A DNA stretch of 64,000 bases, taken from assembly GCA_028571685.1 (NCBI GenBank), contig CM053156.1:86369049-86433048 (forward strand), given 5' to 3'. The notes beneath the pieces were generated by a model. That model made no database searches. It was given only the letters and a program-made list of their open reading frames with translations, and was not told where the DNA came from. The number at the start of each line of letters is the position of its first letter. Positions within the stretch are counted from its first letter, which is position 1. This document shows, in pieces, positions 1-11,299 of the stretch. The translations under genes and the position numbers were made by a program. Origin of the DNA: Heterohyrax brucei (lineage: Eukaryota; Chordata; Mammalia; Hyracoidea; Procaviidae).

Positions 1-177
1 TTGCATTGTTTATCTTTTTCTTTCCCCAGTGGACCGGTGGCTCCCTGAGGACAGGGATTTGTGTGTGTTTGGTTCACTGATGCATCTCCATCACCTGATA
101 CATAGTAGACACAGGCTGTGAGATTGAGTGAACTCATGTGTTATAGGAACAGCGTTCAGCTGCCGGTGACGGAAGGA

Positions 178-290
178 GCGCTGGGGGCAGAGCGGTTAAG
201 CGCTCAGTTGCTAACAGAAGGGTCTGTAGTTGGAATCTACAGGTTGCTCCATGGCAGAAAGACCTGGTGGTCCGCTCCCATACCAATTAA
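178..290 (+). repeat. AfroSINE, 5' part
   Basis: The stretch has the AfroSINE head (gcagagcggttaagcgctcag, then 'ctaacagaagg' and 'ttgctccatggcagaaagacc'). It stops before the RTE-like tail and runs into an A-rich (AAAAC)n tract. It sits next to an opposite-strand copy, so the two could pair as a hairpin if transcribed. Confidence 0.8.
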
Positions 291-490
291 AAACAAAACA
301 AAACAAAACCCCAAACCCATTGCCATCAAGTGGATTCTGACTCATAGTCACCCCACAGGGCATCTAAGGCTATGAACCCCCGCAGGAGCAGGCGGAGCCA
401 CCTTTCCCCCGAGAGCACTGGTTGCTTTGATCTGTTGACCTTCAGTTGGCAGCTAATTGCTTTAACCACTGGACTGCCAGGTTTCCTTCT
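291..490 (-). repeat. AfroSINE, minus strand
   Basis: This reads as a reverse-complement AfroSINE. It opens with (AAAAC)n, followed by 'cccattgccatcaagtgg' and 'ctgactcatagtcacc', and ends with 'tttaaccactggactgccag', the complement of the tRNA-like head. Confidence 0.85.
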
Positions 491-494
491 GTAA

Positions 495-1090
495 AAACTA
501 CATCCTAACAACCCCGAGGTAGCTGTTCTGCCTCTGTGCTAGAAGGTGCAAGACTCTCAGAATGGACTCTGCAGCACACAACAACTAGTGACAGAGCTAG
601 AAAGGAGACAAGAAGGGCGTTCACTTCTTGTGCACACAAAAGAGATGCAGAGATGGGTGGTGCAGGCTGCTGTGGCATCTCCACTGCGGTCTCTGGGGCC
701 CTGGGGCCTTCTACCTTCCTAATCCCCTGTCCTCAGTGAATTGTTTTCTTCAAGGTCATCTTAGGGTACAGGATGGCTGCTGAGTGCCAGCCACAGCATG
801 TGCATCCCATGTTGGACATCAGGGGAAGAAGAGACTCTGTGAGCCCTAATGTGCTTCCCCACAAGAACAAAGGGACAAAGTCAATGTTCATCTCATTGAC
901 CCCCGTCATCTACGAAGGAGGCTGGAGTCATGGTCTTTGTGGGGGGCACTGCCAACTTTAATACATCAGCGTTCTTTTATTAAAGGAGATGCATGAAAAT
1001 GGATCTAGCTGGGTAAGAAACCAGCCAGCCTTCTGGCTGTGGGAGTAAAATGCCATGGAAACAGGAGAACAGTCCAGAAGATGATGCTGT
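495..1090. other. Unique sequence, nothing recognised
   Basis: No repeat, exon or RNA gene was recognised. Short open frames here lack any recognisable protein. Confidence 0.4.
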
Positions 1091-1091
1091 G

Positions 1092-1245
1092 TGCCATCAA
1101 ACACAAAGGAACCCTCTAGGACAGAGGAGAGCAGCCTTACAGGTATTGGTGCCTTCCAGGACAGATTGCCAGGTCTTTCTGCTGCTGAGCTCCGTGGGAT
1201 CCAAGCTGTGGACTTTCACTTAGCAGCTGAGCCACCAGAGCTCTC
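1092..1245 (-). repeat. Diverged AfroSINE, minus strand
   Basis: The segments 'gccaggtctttctgctgctgag' (split) and 'ttagcagctgagccaccagagctc' match the reverse complement of the AfroSINE middle and head. The tail half is badly eroded. Confidence 0.6.
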
Positions 1246-1407
1246 AAGTAAATAAGTGATACTACAGTCATTAGACAGAAAACTATCCAGCCACTAACAG
1301 TCAAGGCTTTGGAAGCTCTTTCTAACCTGACAGCTGTAGACTCAGAGCATCACTTTAAAAAAAGTGGGAGGCAAAACTGAAGACCTTCATTTCTGTAAAC
1401 ACATCTC

Positions 1408-1668
1408 AGCTCACACACAGAGGCACATGTACATACACAGGCACACATGTAAACACATGCACATGTGGACATGGACATGTGTAAACACATGTGTACATAT
1501 GCACAAGTCCTGTACACACATGCAAACACATGCGCATGTGGACATACACATGCACACAGACACGTGTAAACATATGCACACACATGGCATATACCCAAGT
1601 GCAAACATGCACGCACACATACATGTGCACACAGATACACAAATACACGTGGACACACACACACAGAC
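1408..1668. repeat. CA-rich imperfect tandem array
   Basis: About 260 bp is built of variants of 'acacatgcacatgtgg' and 'cacatgtaaacacatgc'. It is open in several frames on both strands because the repeat lacks stops, so it is not coding. Confidence 0.85.
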
Positions 1669-1689
1669 CTAAAAGAAATACATCAGGAA

Positions 1690-2280
1690 GTTAACAGTGT
1701 TTTTCTCTGATCAAAGCAATTACAAGTCACTTGTATTTTCTTTTTCATGCTGTATTATTCGGATGGATGTTTTCAGCAAGTCTATATTATTTAACAGTAA
1801 AATAGACAAGTCACTGAAATTTTCAGCAAAAAGACAGGAAAGAGTGGAGTCCTCACTCCCAGTCTAATCGGGTGCCATCTCTCAGAGTGGCAAGTGACAA
1901 AGAAAAGAAAGGTTGAGAGAACGGAAGGAAAGAAGCCGAGAAGGCAGATCTGGGAGAAGGCAGGGAAGTAGAGCAGGAAGAAAGCTAGAGCAGAGGAAGG
2001 GAGGAAATGAGCAAGGGGAGAAGGCGAAAGCTTCCTGCCACCAGAGATTCCTGCAGGGCCAGCTTCAGAAACAGCACAGGAGTCCTACTACCTCCACAAA
2101 CTCCCAAAAGTCCCCACTCGCCCCCCAGCCCGGCCCCTCCTGCCAACGGAAACTGTAGTCCGGGCCCTTGGGTGCTGTCTTCAACCACAGGAACCAGCAT
2201 GTAAACCCACAGCTGTGAGTTTCTCAGCCCTCTCCTCTACCCCAACCCCAAAGCCTCTGTTTCTTCATCATGGAAGTCCC
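1690..2280. other. Unique sequence with a purine-rich stretch
   Basis: A GA-rich block lies at about 1895-2030. The rest shows no recognised gene or repeat. Confidence 0.4.
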
Positions 2281-2282
2281 TG

Positions 2283-2485
2283 GCTTCCAGACGGAGTCAT
2301 GGCAGCTCAGTGGCTAAGTGCTCAGCTGCTAACCGAGAAGTCAGGTCGGTTGTTCAAACCTACCAGACACTGCAGGGAAGGACATGGCAGTCTGCTTTTG
2401 TCAAGATGATGGCCTTGGGAACCCTATGGGGGCTGCTCTGATCTGGAATCAACTCCATCGCAATGCACTTGATTTGGGGGTTGCT
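2283..2485 (+). repeat. AfroSINE (long form)
   Basis: The copy contains 'cagtggctaagtgctcagct' and the longer-form middle 'gcagtctgcttttgtcaaga'. It ends in 'gaaccctatgggggctgct' and the eroded tail 'ctggaatcaactccatcg'. Confidence 0.85.
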
Positions 2486-2541
2486 TCCAAGAGCACTGCA
2501 ACTGTCTTCACTCCAAATTTAAACCAGTCTTTAATTTCTTT

Positions 2542-3138
2542 TTTTAAAATTATGATTAGGTGAAAGTATACAATCCAAATCAATTTTGCATGCCCACATA
2601 TCTGCAACTCCATCTGCTGTCCTCACCCTGTGACAGCACACTCCTGCCTTTCACTCTTCTAGTATCCTCTTAACGAGCACCTGTCCCCTCCTCTCCTCCC
2701 TCTTCTCTCCCATCTAGAAAGAAATCAGTAGGACAGCCTCCTATAAATCTATAAAACCATAAAGTACACACACCACAGGCTCACTCTATGTCCCTGAGTC
2801 CAGCCCATTTTTGTCTGAAGTGTTGACCTCTGTACTGGTTTTAGCAGCAACTCTAGGGGTGCTGTTCCCAGGGGACCCTCCTGGCTGTCAGACCATCAAT
2901 TCTGGTCTTTTAATAGAGTTCTTGCTCTGCACACCTCTTTTTCTCATGCATATCTGGGACTACATTCCGTCTCCCATCACGGCTGCCTTTGGTGGTGGCC
3001 GGGCACCATGTGGTTCTTCTGGTCCTCTGCTGCTGATGCAGTCTCCCATTCATATGGGTTCTTCTGTCTCCTGGGCCCATTTTTCCTGTCTTTGATGTTC
3101 TCAGTTGTCATCTGTTCCAGGTGGGTTGGGACCATTCG
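2542..3138 (-). mobile_element. L1-mobilised ~600-bp retroposon (L1 3' end type) with 22-bp target-site duplication
   Basis: A perfect 22-bp direct repeat (2520-2541 and 3139-3160, core aaaccagtctttaatttctt) flanks this segment. Read on the minus strand, the element ends in an A-rich tail next to one repeat, which is the signature of target-primed insertion. The body matches a second copy at 12777-13399 along its length. From memory of elephant sequence I take it to be the 3' untranslated end of an afrotherian L1. It could instead be a discrete retroposon that borrows L1. Confidence 0.8.
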
Positions 3139-3160
3139 TAAACCAGTCTTTAATTTCTTT

Positions 3161-4600
3161 ATATCACTTTGGCTTCCTCTTGATACAAAAGATCTAAGGC
3201 TACATTTTGTTTGGGGTCCCTCTTTTTTATTTATAATGTTTATGTAATGATGTCTCTGTTTCTCCATTTTCAATGTTTTGTCCATGATTTGTTTTTTATG
3301 ATTCCCCTGTTTGGGTTGATATCCAGTTGCTCTGTTCTGTGTTCTGGTCTTGGGTTGTTACCTGGTTAGTTTCCTAACCAAAGGACCCCATTTAGTATTT
3401 CTTACAGTTTTGGTTTGATTTTTGCAAACTCCCTAAATTTCACCATCACATTTGAGAGACAATTTTGCTGAATATATAATTCTTGGCTGGTAATTATTTT
3501 CCTTCAAGGTTTTGAATGCATCATCCCATTGCCTTCTTGCCTGCACAGTTTCTGCTAAGTAGTCCAAGATTAGTCTTACAGTTTTTCTTTTGTAAGTTAT
3601 TTTTTATTTGTCCCTAACCACTTTTTAAAGTATTTACTTATCTTCAGTTTTGGCAGGCTTGATTATGATATGTCTTGGAGTTTTTTTTTTTTTTTTTGAG
3701 ATCTACCTTGTGCAGTGATGAATGTCTTGGATAGATATCTTCTTATCTTTTGTGATATCAGGGAAGTTTTCTGTCAACAAATCTTCAACAATTCTCTCTG
3801 TATTTCCTGTTATCCCTCCCTGTTCTGATATTCCAATCACTCACAGATTATTCCTCTTCATAGAATCCCACATAATTTTTTAAAATCTTTAGTCTAATTT
3901 TTTTCCTCAAATATATTGATGTCAGATTCTTTATGTTAAGTCTCATTAATTTGGGCTTCTGTTGCCTCAGTTTTGCTCCTTTGAATTTTGATGGAGTTCT
4001 CTAATTCTGTGGTCTTATTGATTTATTGTAATTTCTAATTCTTGATCCTCAGTGCTTTCTTGCCTCTTGGTCAGCCTGTCATTATGCTCTGCTGCATTTT
4101 GCCTCCTTCCTCAGCTCTTGAAGCATCCTCAAAGTTAATCTGTTGCATTCTGCTTCTGATAATTCCAGAAAGTTCTCTTCCTCTGGAAGATTCTTTGCTT
4201 CAGAAACTTTCTGCAGAGACCGAGGTCTGCCCTTTTAAGTGTTTTGACGTGCAGTGCTGTTTCGGAGCCATCAGTGAATTGTGGTTATTTGTTTTATGTT
4301 TGCCTTCTGTGATCTAGCTTCTTGTTTTAAAATGTACAGTTTACTATTCTTATATGGATTCAGCTCAAGCACCCGGGGTCAGTCACCAAGAATGTGGTGC
4401 AGGTTCTTGTCCACTGTCCTAGATGGGCAGAGGTGATTGGTATAGGCACAGGTGTCTGACTGCAGGTGCTGAGAAAAACAAGGGATTAACAGCCATGCTT
4501 ACAAGTGTGTGTGAGGTTGGCATATCCCCTTATGTCTGAATCTAGGCCAAGGAAGTTTCTGCATTGATTTTCCAGTTTAGGGAAATGAATGGAAAAAATT
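3161..4600 (-). mobile_element. Old LINE-1 fragment, antisense
   Basis: T-rich + strand text such as 'ttcttggctggtaattattt', 'catcccattgccttcttgcc' and 'gattatgatatgtcttggag' is typical of antisense L1 flank. A T19 run lies at about 3680. The element is decayed and has no open reading frame. The right edge is uncertain. It was split by the retroposon at 2542-3138. Confidence 0.65.
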
Positions 4601-4649
4601 TTTTTTTCTCCCTCCACCCCATTCACTGAGTTAGCTAAACTGTTTCCCC

Positions 4650-5750
4650 CTCTGAGTCTCAGAGAAGCTTAAGTTAGACTTAAGAAGTCCTACTTCTGCC
4701 TTGTTAATGGTGTCAGACTCCAGCACCCAGGAAAGTTCAGGTAAGGGGCAGAGAGTGCCAGGAGAAGACAGCCAGGCTCACATGGAAGGAAAGATTCAGA
4801 TCTCTGTGTGTGTGTGACAGGTTACACACCATGGCTTAGCTGTGAGCAACTGAGTTCCGTCCCTCACTGGCTGTGGAGGCACAGATGGACTCCCCAGTCA
4901 CCTCCACTGAGGGCAACACCCACCAATCTCTTTGCTGGCCCACCACACTGCAGTGGAAGCTGCTTCCTGGCAAGCCATGTTTGCCGAATCCTACACATTC
5001 CTGGCACTACTCTTCCTTCCCCTTTGCTCAGTCCAATTTCTCAGCTTTCCCTTTGACGTTAGGGCTTCTAAAATGTCATATGTGCTAGATTCATTTGTTC
5101 TTTGGGGTCTTTCTTGTTAGAAGAGCTGCAGAAAATGTCTGTCTGCTCTTCCATCTTGGCCCTGCCTCCTCCGTCCCCACTCCAAAACCAACCCCAAACT
5201 CGATCCCCAGCATCAGCATGGACAGAGGGGTCGTCTCTACCCAGCTGCACAAAAAACAAAGACAGCCTCAGCCAGCCCCACCAGTACCCTTCAGAGTCTT
5301 GGCATGGAGCAGAATCCAGTCCCAGAAAAGTTCACAGAAAAGCCTGGGGATCAAACACCTGTGCAGCAACCACAAGCTCCGTCTTGGGCCAAGTCCCAGC
5401 AAAACGAGGACGTGAGCTTCCTTTGGAGATGGACTCTGCATCTCCCACTGTTTGCAACTATTGTAGGAGCCTCCAAAACAGAACTCAAAGCAGTCTCACA
5501 ACTTGGGTGGTCAGTGCTTGGGCCATGTGGCCCCCAAGTTTACCGGCAAATGAAGCAGACAGTCCAAACCCCACTCCACCCTCCCAGTGAGAACTCCACC
5601 TCTGCAAGAAGCACAGAAATGCAGCAGGCTCTAGGCTGCCCATATCTCTGAGCATTGGAGATGAACTAGTGCAACCAATGAACACAATTTTTAATCATAT
5701 TTACCTTTTAATTGAAAGTTAAAACTGTAAAATATTTTTTCACTAACACA
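4650..5750. other. Unique sequence, nothing recognised
   Basis: The open frames of 100-160 codons at 5102-5651 overlap in three frames and show no domain or recognisable homology. I treat them as chance. Confidence 0.4.
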
Positions 5751-5764
5751 GCTTTGTTGTTCTG

Positions 5765-6060
5765 TTGGACTGTTTGTTTTATATTGCTACCGTAACAGAT
5801 AATCAGAAATTTAGTAGCTTAAAACAAGGCAAATTCATGATCTGACAGTTCTGAAAGGTCAGTAGTCCAATATGGGGCTCAAGGGGAGACACTGGGCTGC
5901 CAGCAGAGCTGCCTTCCCTCTGGACTCTCTGCAGGAGAGTCTGTCTCCTTGCCTTTTCCAGCTACAGAGTGGCCAGTGTTCTTTGGCTCACGGTCCCTTC
6001 CTTCAAAGCCAGTAACATCGTAGCTCTCTGTCTACAGATGGGAAATATCCTCAGCTTTTA
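5765..6060 (-). mobile_element. MaLR/ERVL-type LTR-like fragment, antisense
   Basis: The pattern 'attgctaccgtaacagataa ... aatttagtagcttaaaacaa' is the antisense start common to MaLR-type LTR copies in mammals. The same layout recurs at 45445, 53550 and 61236. Confidence 0.5.
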
Positions 6061-6084
6061 AGGGCCCTTATTATTACATAATGT

Positions 6085-6262
6085 AATGGGTAAACACTCT
6101 GCCGCTAACTAAAAGGTTGGCAGTTACAACCTACCAGCTGCTCCCCAGGAGGAAGATGTGCAAGCCTGTTTCTGTAATGTCAATTCCAGCAGACAGTGAC
6201 CTTATATGACACAGTAGGGTCACTGTGAGTCAGAATTGACTGGATGGCAACAGGTTGGATTT
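6085..6262 (+). repeat. AfroSINE
   Basis: It shows 'ctaactaaaaggttggcagt', 'accagctgctccccaggagg' and the tail 'gggtcactgtgagtcagaat', then 'tgactggatggcaacagg'. A further isolated tail piece follows at about 6325-6362. Confidence 0.8.
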
Positions 6263-6362
6263 TATCGTTAGGTTAAGGAAGCCTAGGACTGGACGGTGGC
6301 TTCATTCTACTGCACTCAGAGTGGCTGAGAGTTGGACCCAACTTGACAGCACCTAATAGCAA

Positions 6363-6555
6363 CAGTGGCACAGTGGTTGTGCTCTTGGCTGGTGACCAAA
6401 AAGCTGTAGGTTTGAACCTATCCAGTGGTTCCATGGGACAAAGACCTGGCGATCTATTCCTGTAAAGGAGAAAACCTAGGAAACCCTGTGGAGAGTTCTA
6501 CTCAGTCCTACAGGGTTGCTACGAGTTGGAATCGACTCCACAGCACCTAACAATA
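6363..6555 (+). repeat. AfroSINE
   Basis: It has the head 'tggcacagtggttgtgctct', the middle 'aaccctgtggagagttctac' and the tail 'gttgctacgagttggaatcg' followed by 'cacctaacaat', an RTE-like 3' end. Confidence 0.85.
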
Positions 6556-6667
6556 TCAGGGACTACAATGAGTCCCCTTGGACAAACCAAGGTACCCTTC
6601 CCATCTCAAGGTCAGCTGATTAGCAAGCTTAACTGTGTCTGCAGACTTAATTTCCTTTTTACGCCTG

Positions 6668-7005
6668 TTATAGATCGAATGATACACCCAAGGGAGACGT
6701 GTTAAAGGACAAGCCCTTGTCCTCATGAATGTGACCTCTGAAGATGCTGTCAGTTGACAGGAGGTCGTATTAGAGGAGGGCAGGCCCTGACCTAAGGCAC
6801 ATAGTGTCTTTACAAAAGAGAACAGATTCAGAAAGACAGAGATACAGGGGAGAAAGTGGCTGAGGAGCCCAGGGCCACCAGGTGCTAAGAGACCGTTGCG
6901 CTACCAGCCCCCAGAACGGTGAGATAATGAATTTCTGTTCCCTAAAACCACCCAAACCAGCAAAGTGGTGGTACTTTGCTATGGAACCTCTAGGAAACAG
7001 GTAAG
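6668..7005 (+). mobile_element. MLT1-like LTR remnant
   Basis: The start 'gttatagatcgaatgataca' and the end 'aatgaatttctgttccctaa' followed by 'ccacccaaaccagcaaagtg' resemble the mammalian MLT1 LTR (classically 'ttgaattgtgtcc ... aagccacccagtttgtgg'). Confidence 0.6.
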
Positions 7006-7009
7006 GTAA

Positions 7010-8610
7010 TAATGTATTTAGGGGATCCGAGGACTGGGACACAGGCATCTCCAGGGGTCTGTTATGCTGCCCACCACAACCACATTTCAGCTTATCTGAC
7101 ACCTCACATCAGATGTTTCTGTACTGTCAAGTTAGGCTTGTGTACTGTTTCTGGAATTACACATAATCCATCACCCATCTCAATGGCAACCAAGGTTTGA
7201 TCCAGGGAATGACTCTTTTCTACACAAAAATGTGACATTTTAATGTATTTATTTGAATCTCCTATGCAACTAGTACAAGTCACCGAGATACCTGTGTAAT
7301 CTGTAGTTGGAATTAAGTTGAAACTCTTATTAAAAATTACATTTTAATAGAATCAAACTACTTGTCTAGTTTGAAAAGTATGAACAAGTTTCTAGATTTA
7401 AAATGAAGGTGTCTGATTGAGGAGGAGTTGGGGGGTACAGAATAGAAACCCAAAGATGTGACAGTTTTATGGTTAATGGAACTGCAATTTGATCCAGTAG
7501 GAAAAAATAAGTTTTTGTTGCTGATAGTCTAAGTAAAGAAAATAAAGGGAAAAAATAGACACTTTCAGAAGATAAATAGCAAAATTTCTTCTCAACAATC
7601 AAAAGAAGCCCAATGAAATCTCCAACAAAAATTTTTTAAATAACTTTACACAGGATCTAACAGGACCTGTAACTTTGGCTGGCTATAAACAGCTTCAATT
7701 CTTGCACACAGACACACACACACAAAAACCATTTTTAAGTGAAGAAATTACTTTTTAAAAAATAATTCCAGTTACAACTATTTTGTTTGAATATAAAGAA
7801 AAGGATATAAAAAGATGTTTCATGGAAAATATAAAACTTTCAATTTAGTCACCCAAAAATTGAATGTAGAATTCAAGACTTCTAAAAATATCAGAGTTCA
7901 ATGGATGGATGATTTGAGAAGCCGCAAGCACTTTGCTGGAGTTGGATATCTGGTCGCTGTGAGTCAGAATCCCCTTGCCAGGAACAAGTTTGGATAGCTT
8001 GCTGCCCAATTAACACTTCTAATTCAAAGAGTTTCCAAATTTATAAGGAAATGTTGTCAATTCATGCCCTCAAAAAAAAAAACGCCATTGCTCCTTTTGA
8101 ATTTTTTCTATCCGTCAAAGAAGACTTCTAACTAGAAATGAGAGACTACATTTTTATCACGCCAGATGATGCTTCAGCTACATACAGTAGGTAAGAAAAA
8201 TGCAGATTTATTTATTACAATTTTAAAGCAAGAGACTATTTCTCTTACTTCTCTCTCTGTTGCTGACTAAAAATATTTGTGTTCCATTTTCTGGAGCAGA
8301 TTCTGAAAAGTGTCATGGATACGGTTATTAAAATCATTCAGTATTTATGTGCAAATGCAGTGATTCATTTAGGAAACTGTTGAAAGAAATAAAAGACAAT
8401 GAATTTAATGATCTCTGCGTTTTTTGTGGGGTTTTTTTTTTGGCTTATTTGTTGAGTCATGGAGGAGTTTTGCAAAAAAGCACTGTAGTGTGAACTCCAA
8501 TTTAAGATTTCTTTGAAATAAAAGGTACACCAGCCAAATATTTAATAATCAGAGACAAAAAATGTCCATTGGATTAAAAATTTTCTCACCAACATCACAC
8601 AACACATGAA
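7010..8610. other. AT-rich unique sequence with a short SINE/RTE tail relic
   Basis: No gene was recognised. A short AfroSINE/RTE tail relic ('ggtcgctgtgagtcagaatc') lies at about 7953-7972. The rest is AT-rich with A/T runs. Confidence 0.4.
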
Positions 8611-8619
8611 AGAGCTAAA

Positions 8620-9735
8620 TTTAAAGTGCCAAGGAAAAGGAACAGTCACTGGCGACCTAGCTAGAGAGGTGTGGGCCGTAACAAATTAGGGCTAATATTG
8701 CAGAGAACGGGAATTCCAGAACATATAATTGTGCTCGTGAGAAATCTGTACGTGGATCAAGAGGCAGTTGTGCAAACTGAACAAGCGGACACAGTCTGGT
8801 TTAAAGCCAGGAAAAGTGCGTCAGGGTTGTATTCTTTCACCATACCTATTCAATCTGTATGCTGAAAACATAATCTGAGAAGCTGGACTATATGAAGAAG
8901 AGCAAGGCATCAGGATTGGAGGAAGACTAACAACCTGAGTTACGCAGATGACACAATCCTGCTCGCTGGAAGTGAAGAAAAACTGAAACACTTACTGATG
9001 AGAATCAAAGACCACAGCGTTTAGTATGGATTGTACATCAACATCAAGAAAGCAAAAATCCTCACCAGTGGACCATTAAGCAACACTGTGATAAGTGGAG
9101 AAAGGATTGAAGTTGTCAAGGATTTATTTGGTTCCACAATCAATGCCCATGGAAGCTGCAGTCAAGAAATCAAAAGACACATTGCATTGGGAAAGTCTGC
9201 TGCAAAGGACCTCTTTAAAGTGTCAAAAAGTAAAGATGTAAGATGTCACCCTGAAGACTAAGGTGTGCCTGACCCAAGCCATGGTATTTTCAGTCGCATC
9301 AAATGCTTGTGAAAGCTGGACAACAAATAAAAAAGACAGAAGATGAACTGGTGTCTCTGAATTGTGCTGTTGGAGAAGAATGCTGAAGGTACCATGGACC
9401 GCCAAGAGAACAAACAGATCTGTTCTAGAAGAACTGCAACCAGAATGCTCCTTGGAAGCAAAGACGGTGAGACAATGCCTTACATACTTTGAACATGTTG
9501 TCAGGAGGGATCAATCCTTGGAGAAGGGCATCATGCTTGGTAAAGTAGAGGGTCAGTAAAAAAGAGAAAGGCCCTCAACAAGATAAACTGACACAGTGGC
9601 TGCAACAATGAGCTTAAGCACAAAAACAGATACTGGCGTGGTGCAGGACCGGGCACCATTTCGGCCTGTTGTGCAGAGCGGTCGCCGTGAGTTGTAACTA
9701 ACTTGACGGCACCTGACGACAACAACAGCTGGAGC
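8620..9735 (+). mobile_element. RTE/BovB-type LINE, 3' part of reverse transcriptase ORF plus 3' end
   Basis: Translated fragments match RTE-clade reverse transcriptase. 'PEHIIVLVRNLYVDQEAVV' (about 8716-8775) is followed by a decayed 'RQGC-LSP-LFNLYAE' block (8821-8870) and the catalytic YADD motif (8941-8952), then 'NIKKAKILTSGPL' (9040-9078). The C-terminal 'WCWRRMLKVPWTAKRTN' region lies at 9365-9415. Several stops and frameshifts show it is dead. The 3' end (9655-9735, 'gcaggaccgggcaccatttc ... gacggcacctgacgacaaca') is the same tail carried by the AfroSINEs, which fits mobilisation of the SINEs by this LINE. RTE/BovB elements are known in afrotherians, ruminants and squamates. The 5' part is missing. 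Confidence 0.92.
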
Positions 9736-9934
9736 AGCGGAAGAATTCGTGTTGAAATTCGAACTTTTCATACTTCCAATCTATGATAGTGATGTCTCAC
9801 TTTTTTAACACCGTGAACCAATCTGCAGATTTTAATTGAGTTACAGTTGACAGTATTATGTAAACTGGATGCAAACACGGCAAGGAATTTTTAAGGAAGG
9901 CTTTGTTGATATTACTAAATTGAGGGTTGCATGG

Positions 9935-10090
9935 AAACTCTGGTGGTGCAGTCGTTAAGGGCTACAGCTTCTAACCAAAAGGTGGGCAGTTCTAATCCAC
10001 CAGGCACTCCTTGGAAATTCTATGGGGCAGTTCTACTCTGTCCTATAGGGTCGCTATGAGTTAACCAGAAGGCAGTGGGTTTGGTTTTCA
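9935..10090 (+). repeat. AfroSINE (short form)
   Basis: It shows 'ctggtggtgcagtcgttaag', 'ctaaccaaaaggtgggcagt', 'ggggcagttctactctgtcc', 'tagggtcgctatgagtt' and 'gcagtgggtttggtttt'. It forms a head-out inverted pair with the copy at 10150-10305. Confidence 0.92.
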
Positions 10091-10149
10091 ATTTGTGCTG
10101 TACTCTTTTACATTTAATGTTTGTAATACTGAATTGGCACAAGTAATAA

Positions 10150-10305
10150 AAACAAAACTCACTGCTGTTGAGTCAATCCCAATTCATAGTGACCCTATAG
10201 GACAGAGTAGAACTGCCCCACAGGATTTCCAAAGAGCACCTGGTGGATTCAGACTGTGACCTTTTGGTGAGCAGCCAAGCTCTTACCCACGGTGGCACCA
10301 GGGCA
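10150..10305 (-). repeat. AfroSINE (short form), minus strand
   Basis: It reads 'aaaactcactgctgttgagt', 'catagtgaccctataggaca', 'gcacctggtggattcagact' and ends 'cacggtggcaccagggc'. Confidence 0.92.
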
Positions 10306-10309
10306 CCGA

Positions 10310-11125
10310 GAGTTAGTGAGTTTACTTAACCTGTCTTGAAATTGATAGGCTTTTGTTTCAAAGTCACATCAGTTGTCATAAAAGAGATGGCACCACTTTG
10401 TCATCATGGATGAGAATATTAAAGGAAAACTGTTTTTGATACTCGATCTAGGTAGTGGAAACTTCGAAGTGTGTTTGGAACAACTTGGGTGTTTGAATCT
10501 ACTTTTTCAGCTGCAAACTTTGTGAAACCTAAATCTAGACAAAATATTTCTGATGAAAATTTTGCACCTGGATTGAAATGTACCAGAAGTGTAAAAATAC
10601 ACACTGGATTTCAAGCAAAATAAAATGAATGCAAAATATCTCTGTAGTAATTTCTATGCATATTTCTATGGAGTAGTGCTAAGTTAGAGTGTCTTTTCAG
10701 AGAAATCAAAGTTTAGAGCAAAGAAATGTTGTCCCCTCTTTGAGTCCTCATTTCAAATCATTGGCTTGTGCCTGTTTTAGTAAATTTGCAAAGTGGTAGC
10801 CAAATCTGGTTCACAGATTTGATTTTGGCCCATGAAGACTATAAAAGTAATGTATTAGTTGCCAGCACAGAAAAATCAGAACTACATAGAAACATTTAAC
10901 TCCTGGCTTCCTTCAAAACTCAGATGAGGCAAACCGGAGCCCATATGTTCAAGCTGTAATGCCTGGGTCAGAACCCAGTACCTAAATGGTCTTCCCCCAA
11001 CCCTAACTTGCCTGACCTAATAGGTTTGAGCCCATTTATCAACAGTGAGTGCATAGATTTCTTTAGCCTTATTAAATTGATTAAGAAGATTGTTGTTTTT
11101 TTTTTCTTTTTGACAGTCAGATAAA
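10310..11125. other. Unique sequence, nothing recognised
   Basis: AT-rich, with no exon-like or repeat signature that I can name. Confidence 0.4.
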
Positions 11126-11130
11126 GTTTA

Positions 11131-11297
11131 GGAGCCCTGGTGGTGTTGTGGTTAAGTGTTTTGGCTGATAACCAAAAGGTCAGCAGTTCAAATCTGCCAG
11201 GTGCTCCTTGGAAAACATGGGGCAGTTCTACACCGTCCTACAGGGTTGCTATGAGTTGGAATTGACTCAGCAGCAATGGGCTTGTTTTTTGTTTTGT
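11131..11297 (+). repeat. AfroSINE (short form)
   Basis: A near full-length copy: 'ggagccctggtggtgttgtg', 'ccaaaaggtcagcagttcaa', 'ggggcagttctacaccgtcc' and 'gttgctatgagttggaattg', with a T-rich end. Confidence 0.93.
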
Positions 11298-11299
11298 TT

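Noticed and set aside
1350..1672. Cys/Val/His-rich frames on both strands
   Set aside because: Products of a CA-rich tandem array, open in four frames at once.
5102..5590. 162-codon + strand open frame
   Set aside because: It overlaps two other open frames on the same strand, is low in hydrophobic structure, and has no known similarity.
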